A stretch of 64,000 bases of DNA from Leptospira barantonii (GTDB taxonomy: Bacteria > Spirochaetota > Leptospiria > Leptospirales > Leptospiraceae): NCBI RefSeq assembly GCF_002811925.1, contig NZ_NPDS01000005.1, positions 236,001 through 300,000 of the forward strand. Reading direction: 5' to 3'. Position 1 is the stretch's first letter. Each line of letters starts with the position of its first letter. Of the stretch, positions 31,106 through 42,904 are shown in pieces. A model generated the notes under the pieces. The model had not been told where the DNA came from. It did not search any database and worked only from the letters and a program-made list of their open reading frames with translations. A program made the translations under genes and the position numbers.

Positions 31106-32651
31106 TTACAAACACATAAGGAAATGCTGATAGACCTCGAGCATCGGTTGTTAAACCAAATCTGAGCGGGGCATAACTCGAATCAACTGTAGGTCCAGCC
31201 ACACTTGTTGAAGGATAACCATTGAGCTGTACTCCACGTGGAATTCCATCACCGATAGAACCTGCGGCTATCAAAGAACCTGCGCCCCCACCCGCACCCC
31301 CTTGCGGTATATCAAATGAAATGGATGTAGAAGCAGCGTGTCTGTGACCCTGGAACCGATCTCGTCTCCTCAATCCTCCGATCCATTCACCGTCTGAATC
31401 CATTACGGAAACGAAGCCGCGCCCTTGAACTGCAAAGTGACGAATCTGGTTCGTAATCGTAGTCCCTTGGACTGCATCCGGAAGACGATGTTTATAAAAC
31501 CTCACCTTAACCCCGGAGAGCGAGCCACTCGAATTTGCAGCGGCGCAGGTAAAATTAATGGTTCGACTCGAAGTGGAGATTGCAGTAATCGCCAATGTTG
31601 TATTCGCCGGAACCGCGCCTACAGCCTGCAAAATAGTTCCTGTTATCCAATTCGTAAAAGAACCATGAACTAAATTTTCCTCCGCGAGAGCATTGATCAT
31701 CTTTTGACAGGGAGTCGTATTCGCAAATGTCACCGTAAGAACATTGCTCGCAATCGTGTAACTAACCGCATCAAAATCGATTACGTTCGTTCCGAGCGGA
31801 TCATAACGTAACGGCTTATTCAACCAATACGAAACTAAGTCCGGCATTCCACCCGTTCCGCTTGCATTGATCAATTGATCAGGGGAAGCCAAACAAAACG
31901 CAGGAAAATCCGTAGACGGCACTCGAAGCTCGTCCATCCAGAACATCTCTCCTAAGTATTTTTTCTCCTGCTTAAAAACGGTATCCGTGAAATTCTTAAA
32001 GAAAAGATAAACCTGATTGATCCCCTTCACAAATTTCAACGGATTGTTAACATCCGGGTTGATAGCTGTCACGATATCCGAATGCAAATCCGTTAATAGG
32101 CCAGTCTTAACCGAAGTAGATTGTTTTCCCTCGGTTACTTCGTTATCTTTAATGCGAAGACCTCTGATCCCTCGGTAGACTCTAAGATCGTTTCCTAAAG
32201 TTACGACACCGGAAACATTTGTAGAAACCGCTCGTAAAGCAATATCACCGGAAATCAACGCGCCTTGTCTTGCGATGATCTCATAAGAATTATCTCTCCA
32301 AGTGATCGGGCCATCATCCGGCATATTCATAGGACTAGTATATGCAGTTTCTTGAAATTTGTGCCTGACCACCAAAGTACAAGAAGCATTATTCGGAACT
32401 AAAATACCGATCGTTGGCGGCACTACGATTCGTTTTCCATCCTCATCATAAGCGACGAGTGAATCGGTTAAATCTACTTTGCTCGCCGTCGAACTAATTA
32501 CAATTGTTCCTCCACAATCGATTCCTGAACCGAACGCATCCAAATCTCGATTGATAATTTCCTGACTCTTAGATTCCTGTTCTTTCTTCCAATCCTCTGG
32601 AAAAACTCGTTTTCCTAAACTTGGAAATTCTATTCCTGATAATTTATCCAT
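31092..32651 (-). CDS. Tail fibre / receptor-binding protein 1
   Basis: 519 aa, starting MDKLSGIEFPS. It is closely related over nearly its whole length to the adjacent fibre gene. The C-terminal region contains GGLRRRDRFQGHRH, a metal-binding HxH like those in collar and fibre tips. A Gly/Ser-rich variable stretch (residues 436-500) follows, then a conserved terminal TTDARGLSAFPYVFVKRVL. Fibres of contractile tails bind the target-cell surface. Only 2 nt separate it from the upstream paralogue, whose 3' end supplies its ribosome-binding site (GAGGG). It is the last gene of the tail operon. Confidence 0.78.
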   Translation of the reverse strand: MDKLSGIEFPSLGKRVFPEDWKKEQESKSQEIINRDLDAFGSGIDCGGTIVISSTASKVDLTDSLVAYDEDGKRIVVPPTIGILVPNNASCTLVVRHKFQETAYTSPMNMPDDGPITWRDNSYEIIARQGALISGDIALRAVSTNVSGVVTLGNDLRVYRGIRGLRIKDNEVTEGKQSTSVKTGLLTDLHSDIVTAINPDVNNPLKFVKGINQVYLFFKNFTDTVFKQEKKYLGEMFWMDELRVPSTDFPAFCLASPDQLINASGTGGMPDLVSYWLNKPLRYDPLGTNVIDFDAVSYTIASNVLTVTFANTTPCQKMINALAEENLVHGSFTNWITGTILQAVGAVPANTTLAITAISTSSRTINFTCAAANSSGSLSGVKVRFYKHRLPDAVQGTTITNQIRHFAVQGRGFVSVMDSDGEWIGGLRRRDRFQGHRHAASTSISFDIPQGGAGGGAGSLIAAGSIGDGIPRGVQLNGYPSTSVAGPTVDSSYAPLRFGLTTDARGLSAFPYVFVKRVL

Positions 32652-32653
32652 AA

Positions 32654-34169
<1,516 letters not shown>

Positions 34170-34177
<8 letters not shown>

Positions 34178-34892
34178 GAACAGCTCCTTCAAAGGAAGGA
34201 AAATCGATTTCGATCGCTTCCAATTCGTTATAAAGAACGTTTACGTTCGTTTTTACGTTATTCTGAATTTGAGTGACTAACTCTCTTTTGATTTTTTTGC
34301 AAACGCCGCAGTAAGATTCGTATGAGTTCGCTTTAGCAAGAATTGAACTTGCAAGTTCCGTAATATCATCGTCTTCCATCGTTTTTGATTCGCTTACAAG
34401 CGCGATTAAGGAGGACTTTAAATTCTCCCTTTCCTGAGAATTTGCAGAAAGCCATTGTTTAGCTTGAGGACTTAAAATCGGCCAAGAAAGAGGTTCGCTT
34501 TGGGGATACCTGCAAAGAATCTGATCCAAGGCTTCGTCGAACTTAGAATGAATTTTTCGGATCTTTTTTTCTTTATAAGAAGAGATCGTTAAAAGACCGC
34601 ATTGAAGAAGTTCAAGCTCCGACTTCGGAACGAGTCTTTCATCTTCGATCTTCATGTCTTCCGGAACGGAGATCAAACCTCGATCCGCTTTTTCGGAAAG
34701 GGAGAATTCCTTTAACTCGCCCGCTTCGAACTTATATCCTTCCGGAGGAAAGGAAATTCCCTGGTGAATTTTTTTCTTCAGACTCTCCGACTTGTCCCGA
34801 TTAAAAAGTTCGATCTCCAGTTCTATCGAAGACAAATTAGAGCTCGGATATTCTTCCAGACTTTCGGAAGAATAAACAAATATTTTTTCCAT
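34170..34892 (-). CDS. Fibre-associated hypothetical protein
   Basis: 240 aa, acidic and helical, with a CGVCKK motif near residue 200. No domain is recognised with certainty. The segment from about 135 to 215 loosely resembles the DUF4376 region found in proteins next to phage fibre genes. Position between gpI and the fibres suggests a fibre connector or assembly chaperone; this is inference. It is preceded by a hairpin leader that resembles the one before the sheath gene. Confidence 0.6.
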
Positions 34893-34941
34893 AATTGCTC
34901 CTAACGGAGCGATCGAGTAGAGGCGGATAAAAACATTCCGC
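34893..34941 (-). promoter_or_regulatory. Hairpin leader before the fibre-associated gene
   Basis: On the minus strand, GCGGA(9 nt)TCCGC is followed by CTCTACTC and then TTAGGAGCAAT before the ATG. The same order of elements (GCGG hairpin, TCTACTC, TTAGGAGC) precedes the sheath gene at 44392. Confidence 0.4.
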
Positions 34942-34952
34942 TTTTTATATAT

Positions 34953-35610
34953 TTAATAGATTGAATATTCTTTTAATTTTTCAGCCCTGCGCGAATGAAA
35001 CTTGTTCGATACGGAGCCGCCCATGACAAAAGGTTCGAACGTCCCTTGTTCTTCCCAAAATTCGCAGACGTTACCACCCACATTCACATTCTCCATAGAA
35101 CGAACCAATTCGGCTCGATCGAACGAATCTGAAAGTTTCGGAAACAAAAATCGATAACGAAATAGAACGTATTTGCGAGACATCATTCTTCCGTCGATCG
35201 GGCCGCCCATAACGAAACAATTTTTTGATTCTTCCGTTTCATAAACTTTGGAATATCGGATTTCGCTCGAATCGAGTCCGGTGGAAAATTGAACGACCTG
35301 TCTTTTCGAAGAGACCGACGCGATCGACATTTTAAAAAGTTTCGCCATTAAAAGTCTGTTTCGATACAGCTCGTCTGTTTCTCCCGGAAGTTTTGCGATC
35401 TTATACCTGGCACCCCACAAAATTAATCCGAAACCGTCGCTGGTTTCAAGCCACATCTGTCTATACAACCAACTCAGCCTCGCCGCTCTTTCGTTTAGAA
35501 TGGAAAGAATGGATTTCAATAACTTATACCATAAGCTGGATTGTCCAAGTTTTCGAATGAGGTTTCTCTGATTTTTCCAAACAACGGAATCGAAATCGAA
35601 TATGAATTTA

Positions 35611-35618
<8 letters not shown>
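34953..35618 (-). CDS. Phage tail protein I-like baseplate component (gpI)
   Basis: 221 aa. It begins 8 nt inside the end of the gpJ-like gene, the standard gpJ-gpI order of P2-like tails. ETSDGFGLILWGARYKIAKLPGETDELYRNRLLMAKL is the segment typical of gpI/tail-wedge proteins that follow baseplate J. It would link the baseplate wedge to the fibres. Confidence 0.65.
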
Positions 35619-36741
<1,123 letters not shown>

Positions 36742-36755
36742 CGATTGCCTCCATA

Positions 36756-37118
36756 TTACTTCATTAGAATTCCTTTAACCGATTCTCCCGTTTTTAATCG
36801 GAAATCGACAACGATCCGACTTTCCACGTCAAGTGTCACGTCGATCGATTTCAAATCGATCGCGGGATGTAACCTTAAAATCCTTTCGGCGTCTCGGATT
36901 CGAGCCGCCTGATCCCCGTACTCGGTCGAGTTCAACGCGATTCTTTGTCTACTATAGATCTCGGGATAGTCGATATCGTCGGCGACGGTCATCTCGAACA
37001 TTTCCCGAACCTCCGATAAAACGATTCTTACCGAGTTCGCGTCGCTTAACAAATCGTCGTCCGAAGCGTCCAAAGTCAAATCTCCGAATCGAATCGGATC
37101 GTTCCCAAAATCGATCAT
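36756..37118 (-). CDS. gp25/gpW-like baseplate wedge protein
   Basis: 120 aa. The length and position between the spike gene and gpJ match the T4 gp25/P2 gpW family. The sequence contains a short acidic N-terminus (IDFGNDPIRFGDLTLD) and EYGDQAARIRDAERILRLHP, reminiscent of the family's central helix. Shares its start base with the upstream spike gene's stop (overlap at 37118). Confidence 0.65.
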   Translation of the reverse strand: MIDFGNDPIRFGDLTLDASDDDLLSDANSVRIVLSEVREMFEMTVADDIDYPEIYSRQRIALNSTEYGDQAARIRDAERILRLHPAIDLKSIDVTLDVESRIVVDFRLKTGESVKGILMK

Positions 37119-37690
37119 CAGGTTCCTGCCTTCGGTTTACTCGAAACGGACGGTCCGACCGGGGTATCCACGTAATCCGTCAAGTGAGACGATAAACCCA
37201 CCGAATTGGAAGATTCCGCAAACGCGGTGATTTCTTTTTTTGCATCCAACTTTCCGGTAGTTTTAAAATCGCCTTCCTGTTCTACGTTTCCGCGGATCTT
37301 GAACGTTTTTCCCCCGAGATCCAAAAGAAAACCATCGTCTTCGAGCGTAACCTTAATTATATTTTTATAATTTATATAAGCCTTATGTTCTTGGATTTCC
37401 AGTTCGACCTGATCCGCGACCTTCGTTTTGATCGAATCTATCTTTTCGAACGCAAACGCTGTGTATCTTTTTTCAAGATTGTCCCTTGCAATCAAAAGAC
37501 ATTTCGAACCCGTTCTCGGAACCACCGGCTCCGTCCAAGTTACGTTATAGATGAAGTCTTCTGAAACTTTTACGGTTAAGAGTTTATTATCCGAGTCCAC
37601 GGAATCTATGATTCCGGACTTCGCGAAAAACATCGGAAATCCGATCTTCCATGCTTGAACGATCGCTTGTATGAGAGTTCTATCCGCCAT
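37118..37690 (-). CDS. Baseplate spike protein (gpV/Mu gp45-like)
   Basis: 190 aa. An OB-like N-terminal domain (about 20-95) is followed by a beta-helical stretch (IKVTLEDDGFLLDLGGKTFKIRG), the pattern of phage spike proteins. The tail ends SSHLTDYVDTPVGPSVSSKP, like the His/Pro/Gly-rich tip of gpV/PAAR-type spikes. The spike punctures the target outer membrane upon sheath contraction. Confidence 0.75.
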   Translation of the reverse strand: MADRTLIQAIVQAWKIGFPMFFAKSGIIDSVDSDNKLLTVKVSEDFIYNVTWTEPVVPRTGSKCLLIARDNLEKRYTAFAFEKIDSIKTKVADQVELEIQEHKAYINYKNIIKVTLEDDGFLLDLGGKTFKIRGNVEQEGDFKTTGKLDAKKEITAFAESSNSVGLSSHLTDYVDTPVGPSVSSKPKAGT

Positions 37691-37699
37691 TCTTCCCCT

Positions 37700-38743
37700 T
37701 TATTTTCCCCGATTCGATTTCGAACTTCCGCTCTTCGGCGGCTCGTGATAAAAGCCGGGATAAATTTCCTGACGATAGCCGTTCATATTAAATTTTTTGA
37801 TTACACGATCCACGAAAGCCTTTGCGCTTCTGGAAGAATCTTCAGGGTCTTGAATATCGATGATCTGAGAATGTGTGATCGAAGGAAAACCGAAGGAAAG
37901 AAATTTCCCTTTGAATCCCGAGCCGCATTTTTCGTCGAAAATTTCCTTTGCTCTTTTTTCTGCGCCTTGAGAATCCAAACCGTCGATTTCGTAATAACGT
38001 GATTCTCCCTGTCCGTGTTCCCCTCTGTATGTTTGTCCCGTTTTCGGATTTTCACCGCGAACTACGATTTGGAAGGGTTTGCTTTCCTGCGGAGTCAATT
38101 CATCTTCTATAATATTCTCTCCGAATCGAAAGATCGGAAATTTTTCCTTTTTCGAAGACGCGCTTCCGCTTTGAGAATTCGATCCGCTCGTTTTCGAAGT
38201 AAGACTCAAATCCGGGTGAGAATATGCTTTTTGAACCACCAATTTCCAATCGTGAAAGAATACATCGACCCCGTGCGTTTTCTTGAGTTCCGATAGCGCA
38301 TAACGCGCTGATTTTTTCGCGCATCGAATATCCACCGTACGTTTGATATCCGAGTCCCTTACTAAGATCGAAATATCCGATTTGATCTGTGGATGAATAC
38401 AATCGTTTAGAAACGTCATCAACGGCTTTTGATGATAGTCCTGAGTCATGATTTTTCTCTGACAAAAGAAGAACGGATCCACACATTTCAATTCCAGCGG
38501 AACCTTAGGACTGATTTCCAAAACATAGCCGTTGAATTCCGGAAAAAGTCCGTATCTCGTATATCCCGCCTTCCAAGTGACCTTCGAGAATTTTACGATC
38601 GAATCCTTTTTCAAATTCTTATATTTAGGAAGTTTTATCTTCAATATGTCCGTGGGAATTTCACGAGAAGATTCCAACGTCACCTCCGTGACGGCGGGAA
38701 ACTTAGCATTAGAGATTTCTAATTCTTGAATCAGTGTGAACAT
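37700..38743 (-). CDS. Tail hub protein (gpD / late control D-like)
   Basis: 347 aa. Four beta-rich hub domains of the gpD family are suggested by VPLELKCVDPFFFCQRK, GDILSLV-like segments and KRAKEIFDEKCGSGFKG, with ends rich in Ser and Lys. It joins the tube to the spike. Placed directly after the LysM gene (1-nt overlap), in the gpX-gpD order of P2. Confidence 0.75.
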   Translation of the reverse strand: MFTLIQELEISNAKFPAVTEVTLESSREIPTDILKIKLPKYKNLKKDSIVKFSKVTWKAGYTRYGLFPEFNGYVLEISPKVPLELKCVDPFFFCQRKIMTQDYHQKPLMTFLNDCIHPQIKSDISILVRDSDIKRTVDIRCAKKSARYALSELKKTHGVDVFFHDWKLVVQKAYSHPDLSLTSKTSGSNSQSGSASSKKEKFPIFRFGENIIEDELTPQESKPFQIVVRGENPKTGQTYRGEHGQGESRYYEIDGLDSQGAEKRAKEIFDEKCGSGFKGKFLSFGFPSITHSQIIDIQDPEDSSRSAKAFVDRVIKKFNMNGYRQEIYPGFYHEPPKSGSSKSNRGK

Positions 38744-39114
38744 CAGGCCGCCGTCCTTTTTTTAGCGTTGGCGAGTTCGGTTTTTGAAACGAGCGCTTCT
38801 ATGTATAAAGTGGAACCCACGTTCTCATACGGCTGAATGTTCGAATTGTCTTCCCTAATCTTTCCCGAAAAATGTTCGGTTCCGTAATGAAGCGCGCTAA
38901 TGGATTCGTAGGTTTCTCCGTTTGAAATCGTATGGAAACGATTCTCCGTCAAAGGATCGGGGATTTCGATCAAGATTCCCGACTCAAGATTTGTCCAATC
39001 ATCAATTTGAGGGTTCATATCCAGGATCAATCTCCATATCTCCCACTTTCCGTAATAACGAGCCGAAAGTCTCTGAAGAGTATCATTGTTTCTTAATACG
39101 TAAAATTGACTCAT
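38743..39114 (-). CDS. LysM-containing tail protein (gpX-like)
   Basis: 123 aa. VLRNNDTLQRLSARYYGKWEIWRLILDMNPQI is a LysM motif at the N-terminus, and HTISNGETYESISALHYGTEHFSG may be a second one. P2 gpX and Mu-like counterparts have the same build and sit beside the hub. Overlaps the preceding gene by 4 nt. Confidence 0.8.
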   Translation of the reverse strand: MSQFYVLRNNDTLQRLSARYYGKWEIWRLILDMNPQIDDWTNLESGILIEIPDPLTENRFHTISNGETYESISALHYGTEHFSGKIREDNSNIQPYENVGSTLYIEALVSKTELANAKKRTAA

Positions 39115-39656
39115 AAGGATGACTCCACAGCGCTGTTTTTAGATTCCACCGAAGCAAGATCCAAATCGTATTCTTCATCGGATAAAAACGTAAGCGTGAT
39201 CGATTGGCTGTATTGAATCGGCCCGTCCGGCAAATCGAAACTTTTACAAACTACATTCTTAATTCCTAATGCGTTTAACATAGAATGATTCAAGTAAAGC
39301 GTTTCGTTCGTTTCCCAGAGTTTCTTCAATTCCCTTATCTTTTGAATCATACTTTTTACCAAAGGATTGGAAGGAGCCGCCAAAATTCCCGCGCCATACG
39401 TTGCGGCTAAAAGCGTGAACTCGACCGTGACCGTCCAATCACCGAATCCTGTAAGTTCCTTTACGGTTCCCTTTCCGCCTGGAATCGATGTGACTTCTAT
39501 TTTCTTTTCTTGATTCGCTCGAATTTTTGTACCGGACGGAAATTCATATTCACTGGAAAGATCGAGACCGATCACCAATCGATCCGTATCCCCCGTTATG
39601 ATTTCAGGCGGTATGTATCCTGCCGGAAGCGCAGGCGGCGTAATTCCTCCGATCAT
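39111..39656 (-). CDS. Tail protein, DUF6046/gpU-like
   Basis: 181 aa. A central FGDWTVTVEFTLLAATYG segment followed by a short helical region and KNVVCKSFDLPDGPIQYSQSITLTFLSDEEYDL fits DUF6046-type proteins that sit between the tape measure and LysM genes in contractile tails. Probably a tube-initiator or hub-adaptor protein. Start overlaps the tape-measure stop by 4 nt. Confidence 0.6.
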   Translation of the reverse strand: MIGGITPPALPAGYIPPEIITGDTDRLVIGLDLSSEYEFPSGTKIRANQEKKIEVTSIPGGKGTVKELTGFGDWTVTVEFTLLAATYGAGILAAPSNPLVKSMIQKIRELKKLWETNETLYLNHSMLNALGIKNVVCKSFDLPDGPIQYSQSITLTFLSDEEYDLDLASVESKNSAVESSL

Positions 39657-41782
39657 GCTAATTCCATCTCCTCGAATCGATCCAACTCTTGAAAGATCGC
39701 ATCGGTTATGATTTCACCGATCTTTTTCTTATTGTTCGTTCTATCTCCCACAACGAGTTGCCCTATGATCGATCCTATCGATAAGGAAGAACCGTTTTGT
39801 TTTCTTCCCGAACCCATCTCCGTAACCTCGGATGTTTCGCTCGTTCTACGTACGACTCTCTTCGAATCCGAATCGATCGTTTCGTTAAATCTTTGTAAGA
39901 CAGGATTTTTCTTAGGACGTTCGGAAGAAATTCCTGCTTCATTCAAATTTCCTAATGAAGAATTTCGACTCCTCTTGTTTGTCGATAATCCTCCGGCATT
40001 GATTCCTTGTGTCTGCATCTGATCCAACGTGATTCCCGGTTGTTTTGAAGTTTGCACCTTGAGTTGCAAACCCGGAACGGAAATTTGTTTCGAAGCGGGC
40101 GGAACTTTAACGTTGTTTCGAAGACCCGGAACGGGGGAAGAATTCGGACTTGAACCGTTCTTAAACCCGAGCAGTTTGCCAAAAGGACCTTGATCCTGTT
40201 TGGAACCTCCCGGTAAAAAACTTCCGAGAAATCCCAAACCTTCTTTGATGGGTTGTGTTATAAAGTTCAATCCCGCGAGAATTCCGTTCCCCAACGCTTT
40301 CATCAAATTCCATCCCGCCGTCTTTGCGGATTCCGGAATCGCATTCCAGATTCCGTTCCAAATCGCGTTAAACTGCTCCATCAACCAAGGCCCGATTGAA
40401 AGAAAGGTATTCCAAAACTGATTCAAATTCTCTAATATTAAATTTCCGAATCCGATAACACCTTCTACCAAAATGTTCCAAAGATTGGAAACGTAAGCCG
40501 CGATGCTACTCGCCAAATTCGAGATATCATCCCAGTAATTGTAAATCGTAAGTCCGATTCCCGCAAACAAACCTAAAAAGAGTGTGATCGGTCCGAGAAT
40601 GACTCCCGCGATCACCGCAACGAGCCCTTTGGCCCAATCGGGCATTTCCATCCAGGCGCCTTTGACAGTGTCCCAAGCCGACGTAAGAAAATCGACAAAG
40701 GAATTCAATTTTTCTAATATATAGTCCACTGCGACCAAAGTCGCGGCTTTGATCTCGTCCCAATACGTTATGATCAATGCCGCACCGGCCACAATTCCAA
40801 CGATGAAAAGCCCGACCGGATTTGCCGCGATCGCGGCTCTTAATAGTGAAAAGCCGACTTTAAGCGCGGCTAACGCTCCTTTTAACGTGAACAAAGCGGG
40901 AGCGATTGCTCTAAGAGCCGAGATTCCACCTGTGATTACTTTGAATGTTCCGATTCCATATAAAACGGCCGTTCCTAACGTGGTGAAATTTCCGGCGAAT
41001 TCCAGTAATTTCGGATTATTCAGTAAAAAGACATTGAGAGTTTCAACTCCGTCGGCAACAAACCTGAAAATTTTTGAAAGCGCGGATTCTAAGATTCCGA
41101 ACTTAACGAGCGCGGAGCTTTCGATCCCACTCCCTAAATGTTTTTTAAAATTTTCCCAAGCATTCGAAATTCTTCCGAATTGGGTGGAAGATCGATCCAA
41201 AGCCTCGGTGGCCTTTGCGAAATCATCTATATTACCGAAGTTTAATTGATTGAGATCGCCGTTAAAACCTTGAACGGATTTTCCGGCGGAGATGATTTGA
41301 TTCGTAACTTCATCGAAACTGTTTCCGGTCGCGAGAACGTTATTTGTCACCGTTCCGACCATCGCGTTTAAATTGACCGCATTGAGATCTTTGAACGAAG
41401 ATTTGATCTTGAGTGCGTTGGAAAGTATCTGTTCGACCGGAATCCCCGTTTCACCCGAAAGTTTAAACGCATTCTCTTTGATGGAAGCTACGTCTTGAAC
41501 GCTTACTCCCAGTTTTTTAAAACCGTTCTCCAATTTGGAACTTTCACTTCTTGCATCGTATAAATATTTTGCGATCTTTACGAACTGAGTCGCGAGTTTT
41601 AACATTCGATTTCCGGAATCTATTTTTTCAACGGCCGCACCCAATTGAATCGCTCGATCTTTATTCTCGCCGATCAATGTTCGCATCGTGTCCCATTTCT
41701 TATTGATCTCGTCGATTTTACTGGAGGCGAGATCCGCTATCGTAAAAACAATTTTCATTTCGTTCGTGTTCGTATCAGCCAT
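39653..41782 (-). CDS. Tail tape-measure protein
   Basis: 709 aa. The N-terminal 220 residues are helical and the centre has several hydrophobic segments (about 265-330, 340-365, 375-440), the layout of tape-measure proteins. A disordered Ser/Gly/Pro-rich stretch (about 520-640) and a short C-terminal helix follow. By the usual rule of about 0.15 nm per residue the tail tube would be roughly 105 nm long, close to R-type pyocins. Located downstream of the chaperone pair, as expected. Confidence 0.88.
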   Translation of the reverse strand: MADTNTNEMKIVFTIADLASSKIDEINKKWDTMRTLIGENKDRAIQLGAAVEKIDSGNRMLKLATQFVKIAKYLYDARSESSKLENGFKKLGVSVQDVASIKENAFKLSGETGIPVEQILSNALKIKSSFKDLNAVNLNAMVGTVTNNVLATGNSFDEVTNQIISAGKSVQGFNGDLNQLNFGNIDDFAKATEALDRSSTQFGRISNAWENFKKHLGSGIESSALVKFGILESALSKIFRFVADGVETLNVFLLNNPKLLEFAGNFTTLGTAVLYGIGTFKVITGGISALRAIAPALFTLKGALAALKVGFSLLRAAIAANPVGLFIVGIVAGAALIITYWDEIKAATLVAVDYILEKLNSFVDFLTSAWDTVKGAWMEMPDWAKGLVAVIAGVILGPITLFLGLFAGIGLTIYNYWDDISNLASSIAAYVSNLWNILVEGVIGFGNLILENLNQFWNTFLSIGPWLMEQFNAIWNGIWNAIPESAKTAGWNLMKALGNGILAGLNFITQPIKEGLGFLGSFLPGGSKQDQGPFGKLLGFKNGSSPNSSPVPGLRNNVKVPPASKQISVPGLQLKVQTSKQPGITLDQMQTQGINAGGLSTNKRSRNSSLGNLNEAGISSERPKKNPVLQRFNETIDSDSKRVVRRTSETSEVTEMGSGRKQNGSSLSIGSIIGQLVVGDRTNNKKKIGEIITDAIFQELDRFEEMELA

Positions 41783-41801
41783 ATCCCGCCTCTGGTAACA
41801 T

Positions 41802-42421
41802 CTAATCTCCGTTAAACGCTTTTACGATCGCTCGAGTCAGAGTGTTAATCTCAATCAACCGCACGAATTCCAATTCGGCGGCCAATTGAGTTTCATAACT
41901 TTCGCGTTCGTCTCCGTCCAACGGATATTCCATCTTTCTTCCCGGGAAATAGTACATCAGAAGAACTTCCAATGCACCATTCCCGGCTTTAAGAAGCTGA
42001 AGCTTCTCCCCTATAGCTTTTTTGCAGTCACCTCTTGGGTCGTCGCAGTAAGCTCGATCAGTTTATTGCTGATCGGAATAAAAATTCCGGGAGAATCTTG
42101 AGCCCAACCGTTCACCACGTCGAAACTCGGATACAAACAACACTGACCCGTGAGACGTTGTGCGACATCGGTTTGTTTTTCCTTTCTCGCCTTTTCAAGG
42201 GTATCGTCCACCTGAGTCTTGTTAGGTACTCTGCAGATAATCTTTCTTCCTTCGCCCGCATCCAAAACGTGAACTCCTCCCTTATCCGCAAAATGTGATT
42301 TGATCGAATCGATCGCGTCCTTATTGCGTGTGATAAAGTCGTCGTCTATGTTCTGATAAGGCTGAGGAAGTTTTTCAAACGCTTCCTTTAAAGCCGGAAT
42401 TGAACTGATTAATGGATTCAT
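41802..42421 (-). CDS. Tail-assembly chaperone, frameshifted long form (GT/E-E' type)
   Basis: 206 aa produced by a -1 ribosomal frameshift. Residues 1-135 come from the frame at 42421..42017. After the slippery sequence the ribosome re-reads base 42017 and continues in the -1 frame (AIGEKLQLLKAGNGAL...) for 71 codons to TAG 41802-41804. That second frame is open throughout, has normal Leptospira codon use, fills what would otherwise be a 230-bp gap, and ends just before the tape-measure start. Phages make such a G/GT or E/E+E' pair upstream of the tape measure. The long form recruits tube subunits to the tape measure. Confidence 0.8.
41993..42023 (-). promoter_or_regulatory. Programmed -1 frameshift site (A AAA AAG plus stem-loop)
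   Basis: The heptamer A-AAA-AAG lies at 42023..42017 in exactly the phase needed for X-XXY-YYZ slippage (GCA AAA AAG). Eight nucleotides further, AGAAGC(TTCA)GCTTCT forms a 6-bp hairpin with possible G-U extension. Slippery site, spacer length and hairpin all agree with canonical -1 frameshift signals (dnaX uses the same heptamer). Confidence 0.82.
42011..42421 (-). CDS. Tail-assembly chaperone, short form (G/E type)
   Basis: 136 aa ending TAG 42011-42013. Contains helical segments and the sequence CRVPNKTQVDDTLEKARKEK. Its place between tube and tape-measure genes is that of the tail-assembly chaperone. The last codons (GCA AAA AAG CTA TAG) contain the frameshift signal, so most ribosomes make this protein and a minority the longer one. 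Confidence 0.8.
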   Translation of the reverse strand: MNPLISSIPALKEAFEKLPQPYQNIDDDFITRNKDAIDSIKSHFADKGGVHVLDAGEGRKIICRVPNKTQVDDTLEKARKEKQTDVAQRLTGQCCLYPSFDVVNGWAQDSPGIFIPISNKLIELTATTQEVTAKKL

Positions 42422-42460
42422 CTTGTTTCCTTTTTCCTTTTACGAAAATTCTCAACGATC

Positions 42461-42895
42461 TTACGCGAACGTAATGACCGGAATCGACAACAGCGCGATT
42501 TCCAACGGAACCGCAATCGCTCCCGAGTTTCCGCTTTTGATATCCGCGTTGTATTTCGTGATCTTAACCGCAGGTGCGATGTATTTAAAGTCCGGTCTTC
42601 CTTCCGCTTTTAAAATCGCGGTTAACGGTGCCGGAGGAAGCTTTTCGATCAAACCGCCGTAAGGCGCCGCAAGAAGAATCAAACGATCCAGCTCTTCGAA
42701 ATAAATTTCAGCGCTGATGCTTCGTTTGTAATTCTTTGTCGTGTACCCTACGATCTCACCCGCCTTTCCGTATGTGAGTTCGATCTCTACCGCATGATCG
42801 AACGTGAAAGAGGAAAAGTTCACCATATCGTAGCCGAAAAGTTTCAACTCGAGATTGGTAAAGCTATAGTTTTCTTTTACTACTTCTAATGCCAT
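42461..42895 (-). CDS. Tail tube protein
   Basis: 144 aa, beta-rich, with a typical length for the inner tube subunit of contractile tails (P2 FII-like). YDMVNFSSFTFDHAVEIELTYGKAGEIVGYTT is consistent with the tube fold. It follows the sheath gene by 9 nt and precedes the chaperone, the standard order. GGAGCAA is a strong ribosome-binding site upstream of its ATG. Confidence 0.75.
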   Translation of the reverse strand: MALEVVKENYSFTNLELKLFGYDMVNFSSFTFDHAVEIELTYGKAGEIVGYTTKNYKRSISAEIYFEELDRLILLAAPYGGLIEKLPPAPLTAILKAEGRPDFKYIAPAVKITKYNADIKSGNSGAIAVPLEIALLSIPVITFA

Positions 42896-42904
42896 TGGTT
42901 GCTC

